Positions 1-10,982 of a DNA stretch of 64,000 bases are shown here, piece by piece; the stretch's first letter is position 1, and every line of letters begins with the position of its first letter. The position numbers and the translations under genes were made by a program. The stretch comes from Otatea glauca (taxonomy: Eukaryota; Streptophyta; Magnoliopsida; Poales; Poaceae). The stretch is from NCBI GenBank assembly GCA_036346275.1, contig CM070722.1, positions 63,463,524 to 63,527,523 of the forward strand, read 5' to 3'. A model generated the notes under the pieces. The model made no database searches. It saw only the letters and a list, made by a program, of their open reading frames with translations, and was not told the origin of the DNA.

Positions 1-2
1 TT

Positions 3-3000
3 GATGGCCTTGTGGTTGTGGTGTTCTTGATCATCACGGTGATGGTGGCCGCGCCGGTGAGCGGCCGGTTCGTGGTGGAGAAGAGCAGCGTGAGGGTGCT
101 TGCGCCGGAGCACATCCGGGGCCACCACGACGCGGCCATAGGCAACTTCGGCGTGCCCGACTACGGCGGCACGCTCACCGGCGTCGTCCTCTACCCCGAC
201 AGGAAGGCCACCGGCTGCGTCGAGTTCGACACCAAGTTCAAGTCTAAGTCCCGCCGGCCGGTCATCCTCCTGCTCGACCGTGGAGGTAGGCGCAGAGCTT
301 CTCTTGATAACTTTGTTCTAAGTTGCATAAGAAAGTTCTTCAAAAAAGTTTGCATAAGAATCGTCATGAATATATCTTATATGCCAATTATGAAAGTCTG
401 CTTTGTTCAAGTACCGGCAGTTGTTCTGCTGATGATTTATGTCTATATCCCAATTCATGTCAATTGTTGTTCTGTTGATGAGTTATGTCAATGGGCTAAT
501 CTTCTCTAGGAACAATGGTTAGCTTGTGAGTATCGGATAGTGTTAGACATGCTAACTAAGTGGTATAGTATTTTACTATTTTAACATTATGATGTAGATT
601 GATCTCCAACTTAGGTGCCAGAGAGATTGCAATCAGATTTCTGATATTTTTAATTTGCGGAAAGGGAAGGGGATTGACAATTCAGTTCTGCAAGTAGAGC
701 TGAATAATGCAATCCAATATTTCATTGAGTTAGTAACTCAGTTTTGAGCTCAGCTGAAAGTTAAACAGTACTAGTGTTATGAAATACTACAGTACCTACC
801 ATAAACTATGACCAACAATGACTGGAACTGAGTCGTCTTTCAGAGCCATCATTGAAGTCATGTTGGCCTCTACTGTGTTGTATGTTTGCATTAATAAGTA
901 GTCAGACAGAATGTTCTCAAATTCATCCAGGTTAATTTTCCGGGACCAAGTTGAGCATCAATTTCTATTTTTCTTTTGACGAACTGGAATCGGATTGTTC
1001 CCTTTCTGTAGCCTGTTAACTCTGTACTTTTGGTGATTCTGAACATTGGTTACCCGATTGATAACGTAGGTCTGAGATGTCAGATGTTAATCTCCAGTAT
1101 CTAAAAAAAATCATATTGTTCCTTTCGTTGTATCAGAGTTTCAGACAACTGTCTGATCCGACAACTCTGAACCCAGGGAAGCGAGAACCGAATAGGTTCA
1201 TACATGTAGTATACATCAGTTGCATTTGTGATGCTCATATATTATGATTCAGTAATTTGATCCAACCATCGCAACGAACTTGATCACAACTCGTCCGCTA
1301 CCAATCAGTAGGTGTCACAATTCCTTGAAGCCAAAGGCAGCACAGACCAATCTTTTTTTTTTTTTTGAAATAGGAGCACAGACCAATCTGTTCAGCCTTC
1401 CTTTCCAAGCAAAGCCTTCCAACTCTCCATCAGATGCAGCGCACTTCCTTCCTTAGGAATATGAGCTTGCTTATCCATTTATCCTATGCTAACATCTAGA
1501 GTTATTAATTCACTTTAGTGCATTGTCATTGTAAAAAAGAAAAGAAATCTTTTACAGAATTTTTGCTGTAAAGAATGTGATTATGTGACATTGTTCATGG
1601 TCCCTCCCAGAATGCTTCTTCGCACTCAAGTCATGGAACGCGCAGCAGGCCGGCGCGGCAGCCGTGCTCATCGCGGACAACATCGACGAGCAGCTGCTAA
1701 CCATGGACACCCCTGAGGAGTCGCCGGAGACGGAGTACATCGACAAGATCAACATCCCGTCCGCGCTCGTGAACCGCGCATTCGGCGAGTCCATGAAGAA
1801 GATGATCCAGAAGGCAGACAACCAGGCAAGTACTCAATGTCTGAAATTATCCTTGAAAGTGAAGGGTCAACACACATGAACTGAGTCTTTCTTGCACACG
1901 AACTGTTCTCTTATCAGGAGGAGGTGATCGTGAAGCTTGACTGGCGTGAGTCGATGCCGCACCCGGACGAGCGCGTAGAGTACGAGTTCTGGACCAACAG
2001 CAACGACGAGTGCGGGCCGCGGTGCGACGAGCAGACGGAGTTCGTGCGGAGCTTCCGCGGTCACGCGCAGATCCTGGAGCGCGGCGGCTACACGCAGTTC
2101 ACCCCGCACTACATCACCTGGTACTGCCCCGAGGCGTTCAAGCTCACGCAGCAGTGCAGGTCTCAGTGCATCAACCACGGCAGGTACATGCGTGCGTGCG
2201 TGCATCCATCGATAGCAATGCACGAGCTGATCAATGGCAATGCCATGGATCTGACGAGTTTTGACAGGTACTGCGCGCCTGATCCGGAGCTAGATTTTGG
2301 GGAGGGGTACGAGGGGAAGGATGTGGTGGTGGAGAACCTGAGGCAGCTCTGCGTGCACCGCGTCGCCAACGAGAGCGGCCACCCCTGGACGTGGTGGGAC
2401 TACGTCATGGACTACAAGATCCGCTGCTCCATGAAGGAGAAGAAGTACAGCAAGGGCTGCGCCGAGGACGTCGTCAAGGCACTAGGTGAGTCGCATTTCA
2501 GTGCAATGTTCTTGTGTTTGTGACATGTATTTTGGACTTCTCTTGATCGATCTTGGAGTCCTTCTGGAACTAGGATTGTCTCTTGAGAAGGTGCTGGAGT
2601 GCATGGGCGATCCGGAGGCCGACACCGAGAACGCCGTCCTGTCCAAGGAGCAGGAAGACCAGGTTCGATCCTCAGAAGAATGTGTCCGAAACAATATAAT
2701 TCCTTGTATTCAAGAGATTTTAGCATTCAATGTTCAGGTGTTAGGTTGGTCGGTTTCAGTCTTACGGATCTCATGATGTTGCAACGTGGGTGGTTTTTTG
2801 GTTTGCTGTCCTATCAGATTGGTCGCGGATCGCGAGGAGATGTGACCATCTTGCCTACTCTGGTCATCAACAATGTTCAGTACAGAGGTTGGTTGCCGCA
2901 TCCCTTTCACCAGATCAAGAAACGGAGAACTGCCACTGGATTTGATGCCAAAGTTGCATCTTTCTAAACCTGATTTCTTGTGGACTAACACGGTTCGTGC

Positions 3001-4898
3001 TGTGTTGAAGGGAAACTGGAGAGAACGGCGGTGCTGAAAGCTATCTGCGCTGGTTTCAAGGAGGGGACTGATCCTCATGTCTGCTTGAGCCATGGTAGCA
3101 GCCTTCGAACTGCAGTGTTTTTGTATACAGCGAAATGATGATGGTTTCTTGAAATTCTGATAAACTTTTCTCGCCCTAACCGTAGACATCGAGACGAATG
3201 AGTGCCAGCACATGAACGGCGGATGCTGGCGAGACATGGATACGAACGTGACTGCTTGCAGGGTACGCTTATGTCAGAATATGAACATTATACGTGTGCA
3301 ACAATAGAAATTTTGCCAGACTAAATGAGCTGGTGATTGGATCTTGTTTCCCTTTTTCACGACGCGCAGGACACGTACAGGGGCAGGGTGTGCGAATGCC
3401 CCGTGCTGAATGGCGTCCAGTACGAGGGCGATGGATACACCAGCTGCAAAGGTATGCTCCTCATGCGATCATTCCACTGTGCTATTGCAGTACACTTGTA
3501 CTACTTCACATAGTAGGCCTTAGCTTTTCAAGCCGCTGGTAAAAATTTTATTTGGTAGCAAATCTAGCCCGTACCAACACAATTACAAAAATAGGTCTCT
3601 TTCTGAATGCGAAAGCATCGTCACGTGACATATGTTACCTGCCGCACCTGTGTAACGCGGCAGAGGCCTGGACTCATGCCAACAGCCGGTGGACCCACCG
3701 TGGCAAGCGTGTTGCTACGCTCCTCCAACTCGGCAGCAAGGTGCCGAGCTCCACGGGTGCGACGGCATGTCCTGCCGAACTGCCCTGACTCAGTAGCCAG
3801 CTCCTGCCGCACTCACCCTCCTCCTACCGTGGTTGGCTAGGCTGTCGTGAGTGCAGGCCCCTACTATGGTACACAGAGGCGGTAGGTGACACGTGTCACC
3901 TGTCAACACTTCTAGAGTGAGAGAGAACTATTTTTGTAATTGTATTCGCATGGACCAGATTTGCAAAAAAAAAAAGTGTCAACGGGCTAAAAAAAAGTCA
4001 AGGCTTCCACACTTCATTCAAGTTTTTTACATGTCATGATTCGTGATATCTCCGTAGGTAGCTTAAGATTCGGTGTTTTTTGGGTTATTTGATCACGATT
4101 TAATTTACCCACACCATAATTGGATTTTCCTAGACATATTGCCGCATCTACAATTAATGGCCAGACTCCCTAAAAAAAACAGACACCGAGCGATACAGCA
4201 CAGCACACACATCAGTAGATACGGCATGGCACACGAGAGCGATCAATGCAATGCTAGTTAGGCGCTTCCCACTGGGCACCGCGTGGAACGGCATTGAGCA
4301 ACGGTGGGTGGGGGCGTGCACCGTGCGGTGCGGTGCGGTGCGGCGTGAGGACGCGGGCGCCGGCGCACGATTCCTCGGCGGAGGGGAATTAAGACCGGGG
4401 AAGCGGACAGCTTTCCTTCCTTGCTGGTTAGCTTCTCCGCGCGCGGACGTGACATATGCGCGTCGGCCGGTGGAGGAGGCCTGCGGACGAGATCAGAAGT
4501 AGCGTTGCGGGCTCGCGGGGATGGTCGCGGCCGCGTGGACGTGGGTTTCGGCCGTGGCCTCATGGCTGAGAGGCGAGCGCCGCCGTGACCCGGCGGGGCG
4601 CTACGGCACGGACGCATCACAGGTTCATCTGCAGAAACCGTGTTTTTTCGCTTCCCAGCGCGCGTGAGAGTAATCCAATCTAGCAAGCATGATCACGGGT
4701 GTCCTTGCTCAAATGAGTTGATCTTCGTGCAAGAGATCATGGGTCCAATTTCGTAGTGCCACGTAGTAAAGCTTACCGTGTGCTTTTGTTTGCTCCCTCT
4801 TTCAGCTGTTGGCCCTGGTAGGTGCACGCTGAACAATGGAGGGTGCTGGTCAGAGACTAGGGGCAAACAGACGTTCTCTGCTTGCTCGGTAAAACACA

Positions 4899-4932
<34 letters not shown>

Positions 4933-5692
4933 ATCTTCATCATTCATGATCTTTGCTAACCACATTCTCCACAAATCGAAGGACACCGCATTGTCTGGAT
5001 GCCGATGCCCCCCAGGGTTCCAAGGTGATGGTCACAAATGCGAAGGTAATTTTTTTTTTCTGAAACTGGCATAAGCGATTGATGTTTTAGTAGGCGAAAG
5101 TTACACAGCTGAGTTACTGATCAAGAACTATGTGTGCACTCCTTCAGATTTGGATGAATGCAAGGAAAAGCTTGCGTGCACATGCCCTGATTGCCACTGC
5201 AAGAACACGTGGGGCAACTACGAGTGCAAATGCAAGGGCAACCAGATCTACATACGAGGAGAGGACACATGCATAGGTAATATAATCTGCATGATTACCA
5301 GTTTCATGTGACGATGGCATGAAATCTTGGTGAACGTACTTCAAATGCTCTTGCTTGGCTTTGTGATGCAGCTAACAACATGTCAAAGTTCGGCTGGTTC
5401 ATCACCATCTTGGTTGTGTCGTGCGTCGTGGGCGTAGGGATCGCCGGCTACGTGTTCTACAAGTACAGACTCCGGGTATGTCCATCTCTCAAACATAGTT
5501 CAACAGAAATAACTTTGAAATGTGTGATGTATAACGATGTAGAAAACTGAACATCCTTTCTGTTTTGTTTTGTTTTGTTTTTTGTAGTCGTACATGGACT
5601 CGGAGATCATGGCCATCATGTCCCAGTACATGCCCCTTGACAGCCAGCATAATGAGAACCAGCCTCTTCGGCAACATGATTCAGACGCGTAA
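3..5692 (+). CDS. VSR: Vacuolar sorting receptor (VSR/BP-80 family), 5' end cut by window edge
   Basis: Type I membrane receptor that sorts soluble cargo to the lytic or storage vacuole from the Golgi/TGN. Exons: 3-285, 1611-1825, 1918-2183, 2268-2485, 2574-2662, 2818-2887, 3011-3094, 3186-3262, 3370-3451, 4806-4888, 4982-5045, 5148-5276, 5372-5475, 5588-5692. Joined they give 622 residues with no internal stop, close to the usual ~625, so only a few N-terminal residues are missing. Visible in order: end of a signal peptide ([17 protein letters not shown]), protease-associated lumenal domain (exons 1-2, [17 protein letters not shown]), central cargo-binding region ([28 protein letters not shown]), three Cys-rich EGF-like repeats (exons 8-12; NGGCW twice, then DLDECKEK), one transmembrane helix in exon 13 ([20 protein letters not shown]) and a cytosolic tail with the YMPL tyrosine sorting motif that binds adaptor mu subunits. 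Intron 2 is a GC-AG intron. Exon phases all agree, so the family call is very secure. Confidence 0.95.
1339..1389. repeat. Micro-retroposition scar: 15-bp direct repeat around a poly(T) insert (VSR intron 1)
   Basis: agcacagaccaatct occurs at 1339-1353 and again at 1375-1389. Between the copies are only ~21 bases, nearly all T followed by gaaatagg. A long perfect target-site duplication next to a poly(A)/poly(T) tract is the signature of LINE-type target-primed reverse transcription, here so 5'-truncated that almost nothing but the tail was inserted, in antisense orientation. Confidence 0.6.
2184..2267 (+). other. In-frame, stop-free 84-nt intron of VSR (intron 3)
   Basis: Intron 3 has gtacat at its 5' end and ttgacag at its 3' end. 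It is 84 nt, divisible by three, and contains no stop in the coding frame, so the reading frame runs unbroken from exon 3 through the intron into exon 4. Excision restores the conserved [13 protein letters not shown]. Retention would insert 28 residues in the lumenal domain without truncating the protein. Confidence 0.8.
3559..3964. mobile_element. MITE-like element with ~37-bp terminal inverted repeats, in VSR intron 9
   Basis: Left arm 3559-3595 (begins gcaaatctagcccgtaccaa, contains caattacaaaaatag) is an imperfect inverted copy of the right arm 3928-3964 (ctatttttgtaattgtattc ... ccagatttgc). The ~330-bp interior has no coding capacity and includes the palindromic gtgacacgtgtcac. Related sequence recurs near 60.88-60.96 kb and 61.18-61.29 kb, so this is a repeated family. 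No clear target duplication was found, so the superfamily is unassigned. Confidence 0.7.
4251..4690. other. CpG-rich segment of VSR intron 9
   Basis: About 440 bp of GC- and CpG-rich sequence inside an otherwise AT-rich 1354-bp intron. It includes a (ggtgc)n run around 4323-4345. Frames are open in both directions only because of composition; none shows a recognisable domain. It could be an inserted fragment or an internal regulatory island. I see no boundaries that decide. Confidence 0.4.
4897..4932. repeat. Compound (CT)n(CA)n microsatellite in VSR intron 10
   Basis: A run of ctctctct passes directly into cacacaca within the 93-bp intron 10 (4889-4981), supplying much of its polypyrimidine content. 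Likely length-polymorphic. Confidence 0.9.
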
Positions 5693-6050
5693 GGTAATTT
5701 CAACCCAACCAAATGGGCAGTCCTTTCTTTTTTATGTTTAGTTTAGGATCTCAGAGATACACAGACAACTGCGCAAATGCCCTTAGGTTTACGATCACAT
5801 GCGCTGAAGGATCTCGTGAAATTCCCGTGTGACCTTTGCATCTCATTAACAGGCACTAGATGGAGAATTTGGACAGTGGAACCTGGAGAGTTTCCTCCAA
5901 GGGTGGGCTATGAATTGCAAGGCATCATGTTCTCATGATTTCAACCGTGCTAAGCAAATACGTTGTGTGCTTTCGATGATTTCTACTTCATTTTTGTATA
6001 GTAAGAAAAATAACGGTTTGTATGCAAGCCACAAAGATGAGCGTTAGAGA
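5693..6050 (+). other. VSR 3' UTR with a probable intron directly after the stop codon
   Basis: The stop codon ends at 5692. A consensus donor (taag, then gtaatt) follows one base later at 5694, and a plausible acceptor (cattaacag) ends at 5852, so the 3' UTR is probably interrupted by a 159-nt intron. The remaining UTR is AT-rich with no coding signal. Its exact end is not visible. Confidence 0.5.
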
Positions 6051-6941
6051 ATTAGCTTAGGTAGGCATTCCTGCTCTCTTGTGGATCAACACTCAACAGA
6101 CAAAACACACGAAGTATTTACAAACGGCGATGTACAATAGATAACCCACATTAGCACTATTGTGTTTTCGTATTTTCAGGTTGTTCCCTTGCATGCTTTC
6201 CTGAAAACACCAATGGCTTCTTACAAGCCTTACTATGATTCGTATTACGTAACAATGCTATTGTAAGTGATCCAGTTTCCAGGTATCAATGGTAAGAGAG
6301 TTGAACGCTTGTGATACTAATCTTATAGGGTAAGCAAGACAATGAAGGGTCCATGCAAAAACCTAGATGAACTAAAAGCAGGCTGAGTGGCTGACAGATT
6401 CTTTATCACAGCCATGTGGAGTCGGTAGTCCTACAATACCCCTTCCCTCAATGCCATTTCTTGGGCAGTGGAGCATTATCAGGTTTAAGGTTGTCTTGGA
6501 TCGACAGTTCTATTATATGATTCTGGTGTCCCTACCCTGAAAAGAGCAGTTCCTTCAGAGAGCTGCCTCTCTGAGCACAAAATTCCATTTATTTCTAAAA
6601 TGATCCAGATGTGGGAATATGTTCCATAGATCAAGTTCGAACTGTGACCATTTATCATTTCATTAGCATCTTAAAAACTCAAAATGAGGTAGGGGAGCTT
6701 CAATCACCATAAAGAAATGGCGGCAATGATTCTAGAATCAAATTACACGGACAAAAAAAATCTCCCCAAAGAAATATTCATGTTTATCAGTGATCTTATT
6801 TATCTGGCTAGCATCCTAATAAAAGAAAAAAACATTGCATGGATTAAAGATAACATCACATCTTCTCTGAAAACAAAGAAACATCCGCTAAATCTTCTTG
6901 GGCACAAAATGAGATCTTACAACAGAGTATACAAGAGCTTT
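6051..6941. other. Intergenic/3' UTR stretch between the convergent VSR and mS35 genes
   Basis: AT-rich sequence without recognisable coding regions. It must hold the 3' ends of both converging transcripts; the part next to 6941 is the presumed 3' UTR of the minus-strand gene. The open frame at 6717-6959 on + is the antisense shadow of that UTR and last exon. Confidence 0.6.
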
Positions 6942-9718
6942 CTACTTGTATTGCTCTGAAACTTCACGAACAAACTTGTCCATGAATTGGCATTTCTTGT
7001 CAAAACCCCAGCCTGGATTATTCTGCAAAACACAGAAAGAGAAAAAGAACAAAGGAATCCATCACGATATGCCACATCTTATCTTTTGCGGAAAGAAATT
7101 GAAAAGGAGAATAGTGGGCTAGTGGCAAGTAGGAAACAAATTCGTCCAAGAAAAGGAAAATTGAGTACAGAAGTACAATAAACAGGGTCTTGAGACTTTA
7201 AAATCCCCTTTTTAAGGTACTATCTAGGGCGCAATGTAAAACTGTGCAATGTATTAATTGTTATGAAACATATTTTATCAAACAAGACAAGGACAAATGA
7301 CATGGTACATTTTGTATTTATGATGTTAACTGCAAATCTTCCAGCATGTAGTGCTACTTCTCTGTCAGGTGTTAGCATTTAGCCGACTTAAAGCATATGT
7401 AGTTGGCCAGCTTTGAAAGAAATAGGATAAGCCACTTGCTATCTCTGAGAAAGGTCGGATAATCAGCTATCAGATGTATCTATGTGGGACAGCATGTCAT
7501 GATAAATATAGACAAGATATGTTATAGAGCCAGGGTAGCTTAGTAAGACGACTATAGACAATACTTGAAGGTGGGAATAGACAACTGAAATAGTATGAAG
7601 ACATATTACATTTTTTTTAAAAAAAACTTAGCTAAGATGATCACTAGTGTAGTTAAAATTAAAGTTTGATATGCTAACACAAGGCAGCACTAGTTTGGAC
7701 AGCAAGCTAACTACGAGTAAGCAGGAATCATGTTGCTTCGATCACCACTAGAGATTCATAAGTTCGATTACTCACAAGACAACATTCGAAATCGACCATC
7801 AGTATTGTGAAGTCTGTTCAGAGCATCAGTTGTAATAAGGCAAACCTTAAGAGATAGTAGAGTTTTATCGGTAAACCGCTTTACTGAAGAAGGTATGTTT
7901 TCTGGAAGAGTGCTGGCAACTCTTTGCAGCTCCTCATCTTGTTGTTTTGCAGTTACAACATCAGGCCCGCTGTACATATCTATCAGCTCTTTCATATAGG
8001 GCGCTCTCGCCATTACATCTTTCACAGCTTCCTATTAGTGATACAATAGATTATACTTGGTCAGTTGAAGATACCAAAAAGAACTCATATTATCAGCAAG
8101 GTGAACTAATGAGTACAACTGTTAATTTATGCATGTACAGGTTGGCATTTTAGTGGAAGGCTATGATACAGCATCAACATTTAATGTGGTGTCGTACAGG
8201 ATTTTCAAAATATGCACTGAAAGATGGAATGTAGAACCAGATATGCTTATTTCTACAAGTCCAGGTGATATCTGAAAACAAATGTCATCGTATTTAAAAA
8301 AAACATGGAACCAGTGAATCACTATTATGAGGAAAAACGTTGATATTAAAACCCACAAGCAAACGAGCTGATTCTGTCAGGAAAAAAACTGACTAGAACT
8401 TGGACCCAGTTTGCAATTTTGCATGCTATAACTACAAAGCAAGGTATCAATTACCCTAGCTATGAAGACTTCCTCTGACACATTCTAATGCAGCAAAAAA
8501 ACAAGTATATCAGAAACTTTAAACTGAACAAACATTTCTACAGAGAAAAATAATATGGTATGAGGTCAATTAAACAAATCACCTCCCATTCTTCCTGGTT
8601 CTGGATGCCCTCATACGCAATTATGAATGGCTTCACCTTCTGCAGCACCTCCTCCAATGACAATGGTGGCTTCTCGTCAATATCCGGATTATCAAAATTC
8701 GCATGGTACTCTGGCTCAAACTCAATCTGCATACACAAACCCACAGAAACAAAAACCATCAGGAAACTCACAGGCACCCTCGGATCTGACAATTTTCCAA
8801 ACTCCGCCGCAGTGCCGCGCGCACCATGTTATTGGTGTGAACAGCGTCGAGGTACGCATCCTCCATTGGATGCGGCAGCGCATTCTCAGCCGCTTCATCA
8901 AAAGCTTGGTTCAGAATCTTCATCTTGTCCGCGCCGAGCTTCTTCTCGAGTTTCTCACCATCGGCGTTGTCCCCCAAGTAGACCCCATGCCGCTCGTCCA
9001 CCTTAGCAGGTCGGCGGCCATTGCGACCCCGGTTGCGACCGCGCCCACCGCGCCCACCACGCCCCCCGCCATCGCGTCCGCCATCGTCACCGCGGCCCAG
9101 AAGCTCCAAAGCGCGCTTCACGGCGTCCTGTGGCGATAACTTTGGCTGCCCGCCGGAAGCCGAAGGTGACTCGACCTGCTTCGCCTCGCGACGTCGGATG
9201 AAGCGGTTCTCCTCGGGGGGCCTATCCACCGGTTGCTGCATCCGCGGCACGCCGCGGCCGGCGCCAGAGGTAGGGAGCGAACGCGGCGGCCCGGAGGACG
9301 AGGCGCCGGGCGTCGGCTGCTTCGGATCGGAGAGGGGAGGTATGTCATCGAAGCGCTTGGTAAAGGTCGGTTGCTTCGGGGCATCTTGACCGGACGGCGG
9401 CGGGGGCAGCGGCGATCCACGGCCGCGGCCAGCGCCAGAGAATGACGAGACGGATGAGATGGTGGGGGAGGACGGGATCACGGGCTCCCCGCGGCCGCGG
9501 CCAACGGATGCTGAAGCGGAGAAGGGATCCGCGCCGTCGTCGTCGACGTCGGGGATAAGGCTCCCGGGAGCGTGCGATTGCGCGGAGGGCGGCAGTCCGC
9601 GCCCGCGGCCTCGACCGGCGCCGCCACCTCCGCCGACGCCGGATAAGGAGGAGAATACGGCAGCGTAGGAGGAGGGGAGGTAAGTGTGCCGCCTGGCGGC
9701 GGCGCCGATGCCTCGCAT
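6942..9718 (-). CDS. mS35: Mitochondrial small-subunit ribosomal protein S24/S35 (mS35) family
   Basis: Nuclear-encoded component of the mitochondrial ribosome small subunit. Exons on the minus strand: 9718-8825, 8726-8583, 8031-7846, 7022-6942, giving 434 residues with consistent phases. The N-terminus (MRGIGAAARRHTYLPSSYAA) is Arg/Ala/Ser-rich with no early acids, as expected of a mitochondrial presequence. It is followed by a long low-complexity region with GRGRG repeats and an RGG-type tract (GGRGGRGGRGRNRGRNGRR). The conserved part is at the C-terminus: EYHANFDNPDIDEKPPLSLE, APYMKELIDMYSGPDVVTAK, SSVKRFTDKTLLSLK, NNPGWGFDKKCQFMDKFVRE, ending EQYK. The family call rests on remembered similarity of this C-terminal block to plant S24/S35 proteins. 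Intron 1 uses a weak donor (gtgcgc) although a consensus gtgagt lies 53 nt further on. Two MITEs sit just upstream of the start. Confidence 0.82.
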
Positions 9719-9847
9719 GGTTGAGGTGGGGATGGGTTTATCGCGGGGGCGCTGATTAGGGTTGGGCTCGATGTGTTTGACAAAATGCGGAAATGGTAGA
9801 TCGGGTGTCTGGTTTGTTTGGCCCGTTCGATCCTGTTACGAGTTATC

Positions 9848-10320
9848 GAATTTTTTTTTAATTTTTTTTTAAAACTAGGCGTTGGAGTTCAGAATTTGCA
9901 AAAATAGGCGTCGGTCGCCCGTATATGGGGCGATCGCCCTATATACGAGCAATATGTGCCTCTGCTAACAGCCCAGTTAACCGAAGTAATGGCAGGGCAA
10001 AAATCGCCCAGTACAGGGGTGATAGCAAATTTTTTTATATATATAATGTTAATTTCTCTGCGCTTGGCTCACCCGAATGAGACTCTGGCTGCATTTAAAA
10101 AGCCACCCGTCGCCCCTATATGGGGCGACCGTCCATGTAGGAGGCGATAGGTGGCCTTACCGTTACTCTAGTTAGCTAGACCGTTACCCGAGGGACATAT
10201 CGCCCGTATATGGGGCGATCGCCCTATATACGGGCGACCGGCGTCTAGTTTTGCAATTTCTAAAACCTAACGCCTAGTTTTGAAAAAAAGATTAAAAAAA
10301 TATTAAAGAGAAAAAAAATC
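9848..10320. mobile_element. Mutator-type MITE, 473 bp, 9-bp target duplication
   Basis: The 9-mer cgagttatc at 9839-9847 is repeated exactly at 10321-10329. The sequence between has long imperfect inverted arms: a T-rich start, aaaactaggcgttgg, then gtatatggggcgatcgccct on the left, and the inverted counterpart on the right (cgcccgtatatggggcgatc ... gcctagttttg). A 9-bp duplication with long arms is typical of Mutator-like elements. It has no coding capacity. It lies about 120-130 bp upstream of the mS35 start codon, inside the probable promoter. Confidence 0.85.
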
Positions 10321-10384
10321 CGAGTTATCTTCTACGGTGGAAGATTTTTTTGTCTTTTTTTTACTTCTTCTGGGTTGCAATATA

Positions 10385-10800
10385 TAGGGGTGAAAAAAAA
10401 ACTCGAAACTCGTGAGTTAAGTGAGTACTCACAAACTCGGCTCGAACTCGTTCCTTAATGAGTCGAGTCGAGCCCTGATTTGAACTCGTTTATATAACGA
10501 GTTAAATGAGCCAACTCTCGAGTTAAACGCGTCAACTCGCGAGTTTAACGAGTTTTCCAAGTCGACAAGTATAGTTGTATATATGTGAGACGAGGATGAT
10601 AAAACATAGCATATCGTATAGTCTCAACAACAATCCTCCTCTCAGATGACAATGTCGAGTTTAACGAGCCAACTCACAAGTTTAACGAGTCGAGGCGAGC
10701 TGAGGTTTGAGCTCGTTAAGATAACGAGCCGAGTCGAGTCGAGCTAGCTCGTTATCTTAACGAGTTTTATCGAGTCGAGTCGACTCGTTATCCACCCATA
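10385..10800. mobile_element. hAT-type MITE, 416 bp, 8-bp target duplication
   Basis: gcaatata flanks the element exactly (10377-10384 and 10801-10808). The ends are taggggtg and the inverted cacccata, as in hAT elements. The interior is built almost entirely of degenerate ctcg/cgag iterations (cgagttaaacgagt, gagtcgagtcgag) that are self-complementary over their length, so the element folds on itself. Non-coding. Confidence 0.87.
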
Positions 10801-10933
10801 GCAATATAGAGGGGGTTTTTCGAGGTGAGGGAACAAATTTTATCAAATGGTTTTTTTTGTTATTTTTAAAAAATACCTCCACTATAACTTATTTAAAAAA
10901 AAATCCCCTGCTTGCCATGCCATCGTGGCGGGG

Positions 10934-10936
<3 letters not shown>

Positions 10937-10979
<43 letters not shown>
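10937..10979. repeat. (TA)n microsatellite
   Basis: About 21 uninterrupted TA units. Nothing else in the surrounding AT-rich 10.8-11.3 kb is recognisable. Confidence 0.95.

Positions 10980-10982
<3 letters not shown>

Noticed and set aside
9021..9445. Open frames on + opposite mS35 exon 1
   Set aside because: Antisense shadows of the GC-rich first exon.
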